Below, in pieces: positions 7,828 through 17,208 of a DNA stretch of 42,686 nt. The position numbers and the translations under genes are program-made. Under the pieces are notes generated by a model. It was given only the letters and a program-made list of their open reading frames with translations. It did not search any database and was not told the origin of the DNA. The DNA is taken from positions 1 through 42,686 of the forward strand of contig CANREZ010000009.1 in NCBI GenBank assembly GCA_947629745.1, read 5' to 3'. Origin of the DNA: an uncultured Clostridia bacterium. GTDB lineage: Bacteria; Bacillota; Clostridia; Christensenellales; UBA1242. How positions within the stretch are numbered: position 1 is the first letter of the stretch; each line of letters begins with the position of its first letter.

Positions 7828-8697
7828 TTATTTCTTCCCTAACTTTGATAGATAAATATCCTGCATCTGTTTAGCGTCCATAGATTGCGTTCCACGGCTC
7901 TCACTGATAATTACAGGATAGATATCGTTCTCTACAAGAAATGTGGCGTACGGCTCAAAATTAGGCCCGTATGTGGTATCCTCGTTAGTCAAGTGCTTTA
8001 CCTCACCCTTTGCATTGTACTCAATGTGGGAGAAATGCACATGAGGATGATTGGCACGCCACTTACCTAACTTTGATAGGCAATAATCATATATCACCTT
8101 GTAATCAGCAGGAGTCTTCAATCCTCCCTGCATCACGCAATTGATATGGCCGAAGTCAAATGTTGGCATGAATCTATCCGATATAGTGCATAGGTCTATG
8201 ATCTCGGTGTATGAGCCAATCTGTGAGTACTTCCCCATAGTCTCTAGACATATCCACATATCATCTAGACCTTCCTCATGTATTATCTCATCCAATCTAG
8301 CAAGCCTAGTGCGCACTAGCGCTAGTGCTTCATCCCTAGTAGCCTTGCCTTGCGTTGCCGTATGCACGACTAGTCTCGTCCCTCCCATAAGTTTCAACAT
8401 CTTTAGACTTGAGATTATGTATCCAAAGGATTTCTCCGCCATTTCATCAGATGGATTAGCTAGATTGATATAATATGGCGCATGAGCAGTTATCTCGATA
8501 TTGTATTTCTTGGCTTCCTGCCCAATCTCTATTGCTAATTTCTCAGATAAGTTGACACCTTTTGTGAAATTGTATTCATAGGCAGATAGTCCCATATCTG
8601 CGATGTATTTTGGCGCATCGATTGAGTGTTTGAAGCCTTTTTCATAAAACGCTTCGTCATTGCCACTCGGACCGAATCTTGCTATATCGTCATTCAC
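7828..8697 (-). CDS. Endonuclease IV-like TIM-barrel protein (AP endonuclease family 2)
   Basis: 289-residue TIM-barrel protein of the AP endonuclease 2 / xylose isomerase-like superfamily. Candidate metal ligands sit where endonuclease IV has them: H72 (TAHAPYY), H112 (LVVHTA), E152 (CLETMG), D181 and H184 (TFDFGH), H221/H224 (VHFSHIEY) and E266 (ISESRG). Endonuclease IV cleaves DNA at abasic sites, and many Clostridia carry this shorter variant annotated as deoxyribonuclease IV. The true substrate cannot be settled here. The start is a GTG that shares one base with the truB stop, seven bases after AGGAGG. In many Firmicutes ribF and rpsO follow truB; here this gene does instead. Confidence 0.8.
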   Translation of the reverse strand: MNDDIARFGPSGNDEAFYEKGFKHSIDAPKYIADMGLSAYEYNFTKGVNLSEKLAIEIGQEAKKYNIEITAHAPYYINLANPSDEMAEKSFGYIISSLKMLKLMGGTRLVVHTATQGKATRDEALALVRTRLARLDEIIHEEGLDDMWICLETMGKYSQIGSYTEIIDLCTISDRFMPTFDFGHINCVMQGGLKTPADYKVIYDYCLSKLGKWRANHPHVHFSHIEYNAKGEVKHLTNEDTTYGPNFEPYATFLVENDIYPVIISESRGTQSMDAKQMQDIYLSKLGKK

Positions 8698-9551
8698 TAC
8701 TCTACCTCCTCATATAGATTGGTTAGGATATTTAGTAGACCATGGTCTATCCTTCCTACGCCATATAATTTATTTCCTGCTGTATACACGAAATTAAACT
8801 TCTTCCCTGTATCTAAGTACTTTATTTTCTTGCCGACTAGGACGTCTTTTGTCTCGGCTTCACTTAGGATTATCTTCCCAAACTCTGGGAATACTTGGTC
8901 CACCGGTATTATGCAATCAGTAGATATATCCTCTATTTTTGTAGCACTGTCTATATTAAATATGCCGGACTTGGTTCTAACGAGCTTAGTCATAGTGGCA
9001 AAGGTATTTAGGCTGTAGCTTAGGTCCCTTGCAATGCTCCTAATATACGTGCCACTGCCACAATTGATTTTCACGCGAAGTACACTATCTTTGTAGCTAA
9101 GGACATCAATGCTATGTATCACTACTTGATTTGGAGTAAGTGTCACATCCATATTTTGTCGAGCTAGGTCGTATGCGCGCTTGCCTGATACGTGCTTGGC
9201 ACTAAATTTCGGTGGCAATTGATTGATTGTCCCAATCTGTGAAGGCAATGCTCGCTCTATATCCTCTAGCGTTGGGATATTAGCTGAAGTATGTATCACA
9301 CTTCCTGCCCTATCTAGAGTATCTGTCTCGTAGCCAAAAGTAAATTCCGCGACATAGACTTTTTCCTTATCATTCATGTAGTCAAACATTCTACACGCTT
9401 TGCCACAAGCAATGACTAGCACTCCGGATGCGAGTGGGTCAAGTGTCCCCATATGACCACATCTATTAATATGCAGCATATGTTTTACTCGGGATACCAC
9501 TTGGGCGCTTGACATTCCCTCGGGTTTTAGGACATTAATCAGACCAACCAT
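8697..9551 (-). CDS. truB: tRNA pseudouridine(55) synthase
   Basis: Makes pseudouridine 55 in the T-loop of tRNAs. 284 residues from the ATG at 9551 (usual about 300). The start MVGLINVLKPEGMSS is the family amino end, and the catalytic motif GHMGTLDPLASGVL places the catalytic aspartate at about residue 38. The C-terminus is compatible with a small PUA-like domain. The chosen ATG has GAGGG before it and overlaps nrnA by 17 bases; a longer in-frame extension lies entirely within nrnA and is rejected. The truB-nrnA-rbfA-infB cluster is conserved. Confidence 0.96.
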   Translation of the reverse strand: MVGLINVLKPEGMSSAQVVSRVKHMLHINRCGHMGTLDPLASGVLVIACGKACRMFDYMNDKEKVYVAEFTFGYETDTLDRAGSVIHTSANIPTLEDIERALPSQIGTINQLPPKFSAKHVSGKRAYDLARQNMDVTLTPNQVVIHSIDVLSYKDSVLRVKINCGSGTYIRSIARDLSYSLNTFATMTKLVRTKSGIFNIDSATKIEDISTDCIIPVDQVFPEFGKIILSEAETKDVLVGKKIKYLDTGKKFNFVYTAGNKLYGVGRIDHGLLNILTNLYEEVE

Positions 9552-10503
9552 ACACCCTCTTGCATGCCTCAATAATCTTAGATCGTACAGTATTTGCACC
9601 ACCATATAGTCTAGCCCCAGATGAAGCAGGATGTCCGCCGCCGCCAAATGTTGCGGCTAGTTTGCTCACATCCACTCCAGTTGCACTCCTAAAAGATATG
9701 ACGTAATAATTTGGCTTCTCCTCACTCATCATACATGACACATCTGTGCCCTCAATTGCAGTGATCGTATTGACAAATCCTGCTGTATCGGAATTATCTA
9801 CATTGAATTTTTCGAAGTCTCCTTGAGTGACATATGCAATGGCTAGCTTGCCACCAAGATATGTGTCAAAACGCGATAGACACTTCCTAAATAGGTCAAA
9901 TTGTCCACGAGTCCTGTATCTAAACATCCAATAATTGACGCATTCTATATCCGCGCCAAAGGATGCCAACTCTCCCACTATCCTATATGTATCTGGTGTG
10001 ATGCTGCCATATATTAGACAACCTGTATCCCCTGCAATCCCAAGATAAATACTTGTAGCTATATCAGGTGATATATCCTTATTTAACTCCTTGATATAAT
10101 CATACACTAGTTCACAAGTGGACGATATTAGATGTACATCCTCATATTTTGCATACGGTTCTTCGGTTGGATGATGGTCAATTCTCGCAGTGATATCTGC
10201 CGACTTAAATATAGCACTCGCATATCCTAGCCTATTTAGTGTAGCACAATCCAGACTGCACGCAAGGTCGTATTTCTTGCCCTTGCTGTCTTTTAAGATT
10301 TTCTTTGAAGATGGGACCATCTTGTGGAATTTTTCTGGAATCGGGCTATCACAATACATATCCACGTTTTTGCCAAGACTAATTAGTGCTAGATACATAG
10401 CACACATTGAGCCTATAGCATCTGCATCTGGCCTTATATGACAAAAGAGTGCAATATTATTTGCACCTCTTAGTCTATCTAGAATATCTCTATCTATATT
10501 CAT
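9535..10503 (-). CDS. nrnA: Bifunctional oligoribonuclease / PAP phosphatase NrnA
   Basis: DHH/DHHA1 phosphoesterase, 322 residues, that degrades short RNA oligonucleotides and converts 3'-phosphoadenosine 5'-phosphate to AMP. Visible motifs are RPDADAIGS (24-32), a DCATLNR segment (about 85-91), DHHPTEEP (109-116, the DHH triad) and the C-terminal DHHA1 motif GGGGHPASSGARL (about 286-298). The start overlaps the rbfA stop as TAATG, and the end overlaps truB. Its place between rbfA and truB is the usual one in Firmicutes. Confidence 0.96.
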   Translation of the reverse strand: MNIDRDILDRLRGANNIALFCHIRPDADAIGSMCAMYLALISLGKNVDMYCDSPIPEKFHKMVPSSKKILKDSKGKKYDLACSLDCATLNRLGYASAIFKSADITARIDHHPTEEPYAKYEDVHLISSTCELVYDYIKELNKDISPDIATSIYLGIAGDTGCLIYGSITPDTYRIVGELASFGADIECVNYWMFRYRTRGQFDLFRKCLSRFDTYLGGKLAIAYVTQGDFEKFNVDNSDTAGFVNTITAIEGTDVSCMMSEEKPNYYVISFRSATGVDVSKLAATFGGGGHPASSGARLYGGANTVRSKIIEACKRVYGWSD

Positions 10504-10871
10504 TATTTATTTCCTTTTATTTTATTTAAAAGTTCGTTCACTTCGTTCGCATACTGCTGGCCACGGTCGAGTTCGAATTGTAGATATGGCATCTTTTGTA
10601 AGTCAACTGCCTCACACACTTTCTGCCTAATATATCCTGCTGAATGCAAGATATTATTGAATATCTCCTCCTCGGCTTTCTCGTCCTTGTTGCCATAAGC
10701 AAATATACTTAGTTTCACATTAGCATATTCTAGGTTATTTGTAGTATCCACATCAGTCACGGAGATGAATCCTTGGATCTTCGGATTTTGGAGTTCGTAT
10801 GTGATGACCTTAGTTATTTCTTCTTTTAGAAGTTCATTGATCTTTTGCATTCTCTGATTTTTCTTTCTCAT
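10503..10871 (-). CDS. rbfA: 30S ribosome-binding factor A
   Basis: Assembly factor of the 30S subunit with a single KH-like fold; it acts on 16S rRNA late in maturation. 122 residues, usual size. The family patterns KINELLKEEITKVITYELQNP, given as INELLKEEITKVI and ELQNPKIQGFISVTDV, and YANVKLSIFAYG are clear, with LQKMPYLQFELDRG near the end. It begins two bases after infB and its stop overlaps the nrnA start. Confidence 0.96.
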   Translation of the reverse strand: MRKKNQRMQKINELLKEEITKVITYELQNPKIQGFISVTDVDTTNNLEYANVKLSIFAYGNKDEKAEEEIFNNILHSAGYIRQKVCEAVDLQKMPYLQFELDRGQQYANEVNELLNKIKGNK

Positions 10872-10873
10872 GC

Positions 10874-13318
10874 TTACCTCTTCACTTCTACTAACTCAAA
10901 TATCTCTAAGATATCTCCCACCATGACTTCGTCAAAATCTTTTAACTTGATACCACACTCGAATCCTGCAGCCACTTTCTTTGCCTGTTCCTTGCCTTGC
11001 TGCAATGACTCGATGTCGCAAGTATTAATTAACTTGCCACCACGCATGATTCTGGCCTTGGACGTCCTCTTCACCTCGCCATCTTGCACGTAACTTCCTG
11101 CAATGACACCAACGCTAGAAATTTTGAATAGTTGGCGTACTTCCACATGTCCAATGACTACTTCGTCATACTTTGGTGTTAGCATCTTATTGATTGCCTC
11201 GCTGACGAAATCCACTACCTCGTAGATAATCTTGTAGAACTTAATCTCAACTCCACTAGACTCGGCCAATTGCTTTGCCTTAGGGTCAGGTTTTACATTA
11301 AAGCCAATCACAACTGCCCCACTTGCGTTTGCCATGATGATATCACTCTCGTTGATAGCACCGACTCCTGCGCGGATCACATTGACCTTGACTTCCTCAT
11401 TCTTTAGTGCAGATAGTGTCTCAGATAGAGCCTCACTACTGCCCTGCACATCAGCTTTGATTAACACGTTGTAATTCTTTAGCACTTGCTCTTGTGGAGT
11501 AGATAGGAAGTCCTCTAGTGACTGGGTAGCACCTGAGCCACCTACTTTCTCATTCTTCAGTTTATTGATACGCTCATCTACTAATTCCTTAGCAAATTTC
11601 TCGTCAACTGCGTAGCAAGTATCTCCTGCATTAGGAAGTGTAGTTAGTCCAAGCACGGATACAGCCATGCTAGGCCCTGCGGATTTTAAGTTCTCACCTT
11701 GATAATTGATAAGTCCTCTCACTCTGCCACTAGCAGTGCCGCAGACGATGAAATCTCCGATCTTTAGTGTGCCGATCTTCACAATGATTGTTGCCATGAT
11801 TCCACGGCCTTTGTCAACTCTGCTCTCAAGCACTGTTCCCATAGCAGGAGCATTGATTGCGGTCTTTAGCTCGTTCATCTCAGCCACAAGAGTGATAGTG
11901 TCTAATAATTTGTCAACTCCCTCACCAGTTTTTGCAGAAATTGGCACAAATATGGTGTCTCCACCCCATTCCTCGCTGACCAAGTCGTAGTCTGCCAGTT
12001 GCGTCTTAATTTTCTCTATATTCACACCTGGTTTATCTATCTTATTCACTGCCACAATGCATGGCACTTTTGCTTCCTTGATGTACTTCACTGCCTCAAT
12101 TGTCTGTGGCATGACTCCATCATCACCTGCAACTATCAGTATTGCAATATCTGTCACCTGTGCTCCACGTTGACGCATTGCAGAGAATGCTGCGTGTCCT
12201 GGGGTGTCGATGAATGTGATCTGCTTGCCACGAACGGTGATAGAATATGCTCCGATGTGTTGGGTAATGCCACCTGCCTCACCCATAGCAATATTTGTCT
12301 TCTTGATATAGTCAAGCAGTGACGTCTTGCCGTGGTCGACGTGGCCCATCACAGTCACAATTGGTGCACGTGTGTCAACTAGTGGGATGTCTTCAAACAT
12401 CTTAGCTACTTTCACCTCATTGGTATCTGCTATATCGCGACTTAGTTTGATGCCAAATTCACTAGCAACGAGTTCGGCTGTGTCAAAGTCAATTGGTGAA
12501 TTGATATTTAACATCATCCCAAGTAACATAAATTTCTTGATAATCTCAGATACTGGTTTGCCGATCTTCTCGGAGAGTATCTTTACAGTTAGATTCTCAG
12601 TCGTTATAGTAGCACTAGTCAGTGGAGCAGCTACCTTTGCCTCAAAAGTCTTTGCTTTCTTCTTAGGAGATCTAATTCTTCCCATATGGATGATGCCATC
12701 ATCCTCCATCTCCTCATCGTCGAATGACACGAGGTCAAAACGGAATTTGTCCACTTTGTTTGATCTCTTGCTGTCATAATCATCACGACTCGTATGTTTG
12801 TCGTCAAATGATTTCTTCGACTTCTTATTAGCAAAACTCCTATTATCCTTGGTTACAAAAGTATCAGGAATATCACTGATGTGTGCCCCACGATTGGATG
12901 TAGTGCGTGATGAAGGAGACTTATTCTGCCCGTCAAATGGCTTCTTACCATCCTTTTGCCACCTTGGTGCTTGATCCTTCCTATCTCCACGTGCCATAGG
13001 CTTGCCTGCATCACGATTGTTCCTATTATCCGGCGTGCCGCGTGAAGGTCTACTTGCATTATTGTTATTGAAGACTACAGTCTTTACAGCAGGAGTTTGT
13101 GCGGCTGCATTATTAGTCTGCTTGGTCTCAACCTTTGCAGGTTTTGGTTGAACTTTTGGCCTAGATGCTTTTACGGTCTTGCAAAAATCTTCTAGCAATT
13201 TCTTGGAATCTCTCCCAATACCTGCTAGAACATATAGTTCCTTTTCCTGCATGATACGGCTCAACGCTTTTAGATTGTCAAAAGTGATGCTCGTCTGCTT
13301 TTCGTTCTTGTTTTCCAA
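10874..13318 (-). CDS. infB: Translation initiation factor IF-2
   Basis: GTPase that brings initiator tRNA to the 30S subunit. 814 residues. A long low-complexity N-terminal region (about 50-200) is rich in Lys, Arg, Asn and Asp. An IF2_N helical domain follows (about 240-292, [18 protein letters not shown]), then the G domain with G1 GHVDHGKT (about 325-332), G3 DTPGH and G4 NKID, and domains II-IV ([13 protein letters not shown]). The start is a TTG, eight bases after AGGAG; no in-frame ATG lies close enough to compete. Upstream genes ylxQ, rnpM and nusA give the classical nusA-infB operon. Confidence 0.97.
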   Translation of the reverse strand: MENKNEKQTSITFDNLKALSRIMQEKELYVLAGIGRDSKKLLEDFCKTVKASRPKVQPKPAKVETKQTNNAAAQTPAVKTVVFNNNNASRPSRGTPDNRNNRDAGKPMARGDRKDQAPRWQKDGKKPFDGQNKSPSSRTTSNRGAHISDIPDTFVTKDNRSFANKKSKKSFDDKHTSRDDYDSKRSNKVDKFRFDLVSFDDEEMEDDGIIHMGRIRSPKKKAKTFEAKVAAPLTSATITTENLTVKILSEKIGKPVSEIIKKFMLLGMMLNINSPIDFDTAELVASEFGIKLSRDIADTNEVKVAKMFEDIPLVDTRAPIVTVMGHVDHGKTSLLDYIKKTNIAMGEAGGITQHIGAYSITVRGKQITFIDTPGHAAFSAMRQRGAQVTDIAILIVAGDDGVMPQTIEAVKYIKEAKVPCIVAVNKIDKPGVNIEKIKTQLADYDLVSEEWGGDTIFVPISAKTGEGVDKLLDTITLVAEMNELKTAINAPAMGTVLESRVDKGRGIMATIIVKIGTLKIGDFIVCGTASGRVRGLINYQGENLKSAGPSMAVSVLGLTTLPNAGDTCYAVDEKFAKELVDERINKLKNEKVGGSGATQSLEDFLSTPQEQVLKNYNVLIKADVQGSSEALSETLSALKNEEVKVNVIRAGVGAINESDIIMANASGAVVIGFNVKPDPKAKQLAESSGVEIKFYKIIYEVVDFVSEAINKMLTPKYDEVVIGHVEVRQLFKISSVGVIAGSYVQDGEVKRTSKARIMRGGKLINTCDIESLQQGKEQAKKVAAGFECGIKLKDFDEVMVGDILEIFELVEVKR

Positions 13319-13333
13319 TAGTTTTTCTCCTAT

Positions 13334-13618
13334 TTATTTCAAAATATTTTCAATGGAATGGGCTAGATTTGGCTCTTTTATTCCTACCGCATATGTCTTG
13401 CCCGATCCAAATATAATACTAAGATTTTCTACCTCGTATATAGGAATATTTTTCATATTTGCGATACTCTTTAGCTTCTCGCGATTTCCCTTGGACATCT
13501 CGAGACTACATAAGATTAAGCAAATTTTCTTATTCTGTGTGATATTATCCAATCCATACACCACGCATCCTGCTTTCCTTGCAAGATTGATGTATGAGAT
13601 AAATTTACTTTCATTCAT
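13334..13618 (-). CDS. ylxQ: L7Ae-family ribosomal protein-like YlxQ
   Basis: 94-residue RNA-binding protein of the L7Ae/L30e family. It shows INLARKAGCVVYGLDNITQN near the start (family pattern LARKAG plus G) and a hydrophobic strand LILCSLEMSKG. YlxQ is a kink-turn binding protein of unclear physiological role in Firmicutes. It overlaps rnpM by a few bases. An ATG at 13618 and a GTG just before it are both acceptable starts after AGAGG. Confidence 0.87.
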   Translation of the reverse strand: MNESKFISYINLARKAGCVVYGLDNITQNKKICLILCSLEMSKGNREKLKSIANMKNIPIYEVENLSIIFGSGKTYAVGIKEPNLAHSIENILK

Positions 13619-13862
13619 CACACTTATCCTCTAATTCCCTAAAAAATTCTTCGTCTAGAGTTACTTTTAAGCCTCGCTCTATTGCGTGAGACTTTTTGCA
13701 AGATAGTATGCACTCACGCTTCCTACATAGATATATCGATCTGCCCTGTGTGTGACTATCTACAAGCTTTGCTTTCCCATTATCTTTTACTATTCGCAGG
13801 AGTTGGTCTTGATGAAATCTTTTCCTGCATCCCACACACATTCTGGTCGGAATATATGTCAT
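13611..13862 (-). CDS. rnpM: RNase P modulator RnpM (YlxR)
   Basis: 83-residue YlxR-family protein. It begins with the signature MTYIPTRMCVGCRKRFHQDQ, carries LLRIVKD and RSIYLCRKRECI, and ends in a basic helix. Family members bind RNase P RNA and have also been proposed as nucleoid-linked regulators. It sits in its normal position between nusA and ylxQ, eight bases after nusA. Confidence 0.93.
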   Translation of the reverse strand: MTYIPTRMCVGCRKRFHQDQLLRIVKDNGKAKLVDSHTQGRSIYLCRKRECILSCKKSHAIERGLKVTLDEEFFRELEDKCDE

Positions 13863-13870
13863 ATCCCCTC

Positions 13871-15001
13871 CTACTCATCTAGATCATCAAATGTACTATC
13901 CATTGTGAATAGATCGTCAAAGCCCTCAGGTTTTTCTACTTCCTCTTTTGGCTCATCAAACTTTGGCATAGCACTCTCGGCTTTTAGATCAATCTTCCAA
14001 TCAGTGAGGCGGACAGCTAGACGCACATTGTGTCCATTCTTGCCAATAGCAAGTGACAACTTGTTGTCAGGCACGACCACGATGCTAGTCTTGTCAATTG
14101 GGTTTAACTCCACTCTAGATACTGGTGCTGGACTCATAGCACGTGTTATATACACTGCTGGGTCATCACTCCACTCGATGACATCAATCTTTTCGCCACC
14201 GACTTCATTTATCACTTCATTGATCCTAACACCGCGGTTGCCAATGCATGCACCTACTGCGTCAAGATTTGGGTCATTGCTACTTACTGCCACTTTGGTC
14301 CTAAGTCCTGCTTCCCTCACAATGGACTTTATCTCAACAGTGCCATTAGCAATCTCTGGGATCTCTAGTTCAAGCAATTTCTTCACTAATCCCACATTTG
14401 TCCTAGACAATTGGACATATGGCATATCATAGCCATCTCTTACTGTACGCACATATACTTTTAGTCTAGTATTTGGCAGATATGCCTCGCCTGGGATCTG
14501 GTCACGAGGACTTATCACTCCCTCGATTTGGCCCAAGCCCATATCACAGTATACGTTGCCGGAATCAGTACGCTTCACAACCACTGTCATGAGTGCATTT
14601 TGCTTGTCAGATACCTCAGCATACATTGATCCACGCTCAGCATCACGGAGTCTCTGCATGATCACTTGCTTTGCGGTCTGGGCTGCGATCCTGCCAAAGG
14701 ACTTAGGATTCTCCTCATGCATCACAAGGTCGCCTACTTTGTAACTCTTCTTGATAGTCTTTGCCTCAGCTAGGCTCATTTCCTTATCTGGGTCCTTCAC
14801 CTCATCGACAACTGTCTTGTATGAGTAGACCTTGATAGTATGCCTATCAGGATTTAGCCTAACCTCAGCGTTCTTTGCCTCCCCAATATGTTTCTTGTAT
14901 GCACTAGTGAGGGCGGATTGTAGAGCTTTTATCAAAAACTCCTTGTCTATTCCGCGTGCTGCAAGTTCGTCTAATGCTTGGAAAAAATCTTTATTAACCA
15001 T
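13871..15001 (-). CDS. nusA: Transcription termination/antitermination factor NusA
   Basis: RNA polymerase-binding factor that promotes pausing and modulates termination. 376 residues, as in B. subtilis (371), without the extra C-terminal repeats of E. coli. Domains in order: an N-terminal RNAP-binding domain (about 1-125; FFQALDELAARGIDKEFLI), S1 domain (about 133-200), KH1 with VGACIGNRGVRINEV and KH2 with SLAIGKNGHNVRLAVRLT, then an acidic tail. It is co-transcribed with rimP (21-base gap). A terminator in the rimP leader offers a route for autoregulation. Confidence 0.97.
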   Translation of the reverse strand: MVNKDFFQALDELAARGIDKEFLIKALQSALTSAYKKHIGEAKNAEVRLNPDRHTIKVYSYKTVVDEVKDPDKEMSLAEAKTIKKSYKVGDLVMHEENPKSFGRIAAQTAKQVIMQRLRDAERGSMYAEVSDKQNALMTVVVKRTDSGNVYCDMGLGQIEGVISPRDQIPGEAYLPNTRLKVYVRTVRDGYDMPYVQLSRTNVGLVKKLLELEIPEIANGTVEIKSIVREAGLRTKVAVSSNDPNLDAVGACIGNRGVRINEVINEVGGEKIDVIEWSDDPAVYITRAMSPAPVSRVELNPIDKTSIVVVPDNKLSLAIGKNGHNVRLAVRLTDWKIDLKAESAMPKFDEPKEEVEKPEGFDDLFTMDSTFDDLDE

Positions 15002-15022
15002 TATCTTTAATCTCCTAATTTT

Positions 15023-15490
15023 TTAAAATTTTATCACTGGTTCTACGAGCGCTATATCTGCTCTATTTATCTTCACTTCACCCGAATCTTTTGAAATGCA
15101 AATGTCTTTGTCCGAATATGACTTTAGTACACCGCAATATTCCTTGCACTTATTCTTATCGGGAGCGTAAAGCTTCACACGGACTTCCGACCCAATATTG
15201 CGCTTGAAATCACGGTCGACCTTTAGCGGTCGATCAAGTCCACAGGACATGACATCCAAGTGATATGATGCCCCACCGGTCGGATCCAATTTGTCTAGCG
15301 GCTCATCCAGGAGCCTTGCTACCTTCTCGCATGCATCGAGGTCCACTCCACCATCACGGTCAATAGTCACCACTAAGTGATATCCGTCAGGTCTCTTCTC
15401 GTATTCTAGGTCCACTAGATCTACGCCGATGCTAGTACATGCTTGCTTTACTAGATCCATACAAGCAGTCACAACTACTTTGCTACTCAT
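15023..15490 (-). CDS. rimP: Ribosome maturation factor RimP
   Basis: 30S subunit assembly factor. 155 residues with the two-domain RimP layout: an N-terminal alpha/beta domain (VDLVDLEYEKRPDGYHLVVTID, given as VDLEYEKRPDG and LVVTIDRDGGVDLDACEKVA) with the family pattern YHLDVMSCGLDRPLK in the middle, and a C-terminal SH3-like domain. The ATG at 15490 follows GGAGG; an ATG further upstream lacks a signal. It starts a new transcription unit and heads the nusA-infB operon. Confidence 0.94.
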   Translation of the reverse strand: MSSKVVVTACMDLVKQACTSIGVDLVDLEYEKRPDGYHLVVTIDRDGGVDLDACEKVARLLDEPLDKLDPTGGASYHLDVMSCGLDRPLKVDRDFKRNIGSEVRVKLYAPDKNKCKEYCGVLKSYSDKDICISKDSGEVKINRADIALVEPVIKF

Positions 15491-15505
15491 ATTACCTCCT
15501 ATAAT

Positions 15506-15541
15506 CAAAAACTAAGAGTGGGAGGCCTTCCCACTCTTAGT
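15506..15541 (-). terminator. Strong intrinsic terminator in the rimP-nusA leader
   Basis: Perfect 13-bp stem (ACTAAGAGTGGGA at 15511-15523 with 15529-15541), five-base loop GGCCT, then five T on the minus strand. It ends about six bases before the rimP ribosome binding site. It closes the frr-to-polC unit, and because a promoter lies just upstream at 15562-15590 it is also inside the rimP leader, where it could act as an attenuator. Confidence 0.85.
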
Positions 15542-15561
15542 AAAATAATCTAGTCAATATA

Positions 15562-15590
15562 AATATATCAAAGTATTACTTAAAAATCAA
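15562..15590 (-). promoter_or_regulatory. Candidate promoter of the rimP-nusA-infB operon
   Basis: Minus-strand TTGATT (15585-15590), 17-base spacer, TATATT (15562-15567). The predicted start near 15555 gives a leader of about 65 bases that contains the terminator at 15506-15541. An imperfect inverted repeat (AGTAT...TACTT with AAGTA-ATACT) spans the -35 and spacer and may bind a regulator. Confidence 0.5.
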
Positions 15591-15630
15591 GTAAAATACT
15601 CAAAATATTAACTTATTTATTAAAATTTAT

Positions 15631-17193
15631 CTAAATTTCAAGATGATCAGCTAATTTGATCAGCACATCGGCTGTAGCAATGGTGTCAAATAGTGCTCGG
15701 TGAGCGTTGTCCAGTGTCACACCTAATTTCTCTGCAATAGTTATGAGCTTGTAGTTCCTAGCACCCACTACATTCGCACGCGCTAAGTTGAATACATCAA
15801 CCGACTTGTTACTTAGTTCGTATCTACACTTCTTGCAAACACGTCTAAGGAACTTGTCATCAAAATTTGTGTTATTGTATCCCGCTATTATGCAACCATT
15901 GACAAAGCGCATAAAATCGGGCAAAACTTTTTCTATCGGCAGTTTATCCGCGACCATTTCGTTTGTGATATTATTCACTTTAGTCACTTCTTCTGGGATC
16001 GCTTTTCCTGGATTGATAAGTGTTGAAAAAGTCTCCGAAATTCTGCCACTATGTACCTTCACCGCACCTATCTCTATTATATTATCCACATCTGGATTTA
16101 GTCCTGTAGTCTCCAAGTCATACACCACTATGTCGTTATTTGCAAGTACTGGGCTTACGCTCGGTGTCTCGAATATATTGAATAGATCAGCTTGTTGCTT
16201 ATTCTCATATGGTTCAGGTTTCACGAATAAATATTTATCTCTTATCTCGTGATAACCACTCTCCTCTTCTCTTTCGATCTTAGTCGGTTTACACAAAGAT
16301 ATGTCGTGTACCTTGACACAATAATTACCCCTATAGATATCAAGTACACCTAGCACTGCTACTGTCATGCCATCTTTTAGTGCAGGCAGTTTCTTCTCAT
16401 TACTCTTAGTCTCAAATATTGAGCAGTGAATGTATCCTGTATCATCATTTAGGCTAAATGTGTAAAATTTCTTTTCGCCCTTCTCGCCTTTTTCATCTTT
16501 CTTTGGTTTAAAGGAACGCACCGCAAGGTAAGATATTTTGCCGCAAAGTAGCACCTTTTCCATATTCTCGTCTATACAGTTGATAGCAAGAGCGGCACCT
16601 GTTATCTTATTGCCAACTAAAGTCTTCACATCGTCTAGATGATAATATTGCTTATCATCACCCATGCTATCATCATCCATGAGTTCTTCTTGAATTTTAA
16701 TAGATGAATCGGATAGTAGTTTCGGGTCAACACGAAGGATTATATCGAAGTCACCAAAGAATATCTTATCTAGTTCAGATACTAGGTTTGTCACAAAATT
16801 TCGCTCATTTAGATATTTGATATACGCATCTGATGAGTAGAGAGTAATAGTCGCATGATGATTTACTACATCTATATCTATCCAGTTATTAGATAGTGTG
16901 GCAAAGAATGCAGTGAAATTATTTTGAAGATACTTTGTCACAAAATTTTTGATGACATCAGAGTCAAAATACGACTTCTTGATCACAAGCTTAATCTCAA
17001 TCTTTGGGTCATCGACGTATTCTCGGGTTATCTCGTAGAGCTTATTTTTCATATCCACAGTGAATAGGAAATCTTCGGGATAGACCATCACGACTTCGAG
17101 TGTATTTAATTTATCATTAAAAGTAGCGCGCACAAACTTACAACGCTTGTATGCATCACTTCGTTTATTCACAAAATCAAAATATTCTTCCAT
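15631..17193 (-). CDS. PolC-like protein reduced to N-terminal, OB and 3'-5' exonuclease domains
   Basis: 520 residues in the position where Firmicutes carry the replicative polymerase gene polC (after rseP, before rimP). It starts like PolC: N-terminal domains (about 1-205), an OB-fold (about 212-303), then a DEDDh exonuclease (about 353-520) with intact catalytic residues D359 and E361 (YDLETTG), D445 (NNTNFD), H498 and D503 (NAHRALFD). Full PolC is about 1,430 residues with the exonuclease inserted in a PHP domain and the polymerase behind it. Here neither PHP half nor polymerase is present, and the stop follows directly after the exonuclease fold. The next 120 bases hold a promoter and terminator, not remnants. 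No good ribosome binding site precedes the ATG; coupling to the rseP stop 16 bases upstream is likely. Polymerase activity is not predicted; proofreading or repair exonuclease activity is. Confidence 0.85.
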   Translation of the reverse strand: MEEYFDFVNKRSDAYKRCKFVRATFNDKLNTLEVVMVYPEDFLFTVDMKNKLYEITREYVDDPKIEIKLVIKKSYFDSDVIKNFVTKYLQNNFTAFFATLSNNWIDIDVVNHHATITLYSSDAYIKYLNERNFVTNLVSELDKIFFGDFDIILRVDPKLLSDSSIKIQEELMDDDSMGDDKQYYHLDDVKTLVGNKITGAALAINCIDENMEKVLLCGKISYLAVRSFKPKKDEKGEKGEKKFYTFSLNDDTGYIHCSIFETKSNEKKLPALKDGMTVAVLGVLDIYRGNYCVKVHDISLCKPTKIEREEESGYHEIRDKYLFVKPEPYENKQQADLFNIFETPSVSPVLANNDIVVYDLETTGLNPDVDNIIEIGAVKVHSGRISETFSTLINPGKAIPEEVTKVNNITNEMVADKLPIEKVLPDFMRFVNGCIIAGYNNTNFDDKFLRRVCKKCRYELSNKSVDVFNLARANVVGARNYKLITIAEKLGVTLDNAHRALFDTIATADVLIKLADHLEI

Positions 17194-17208
17194 TAGTAAA
17201 TCTTAAAT

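Noticed and set aside
11999-12322. Plus-strand open frame with many Cys and His residues opposite infB
   Set aside because: The Cys/His richness is the mirror of infB codons on the other strand; no start signal and no zinc-finger spacing.
13752-14432. Plus-strand open frame of 226 codons opposite nusA and rnpM
   Set aside because: It is antisense to well-identified genes, has Ser/Thr/Leu-rich composition typical of reverse-frame translation, no ribosome binding site and no family resemblance.
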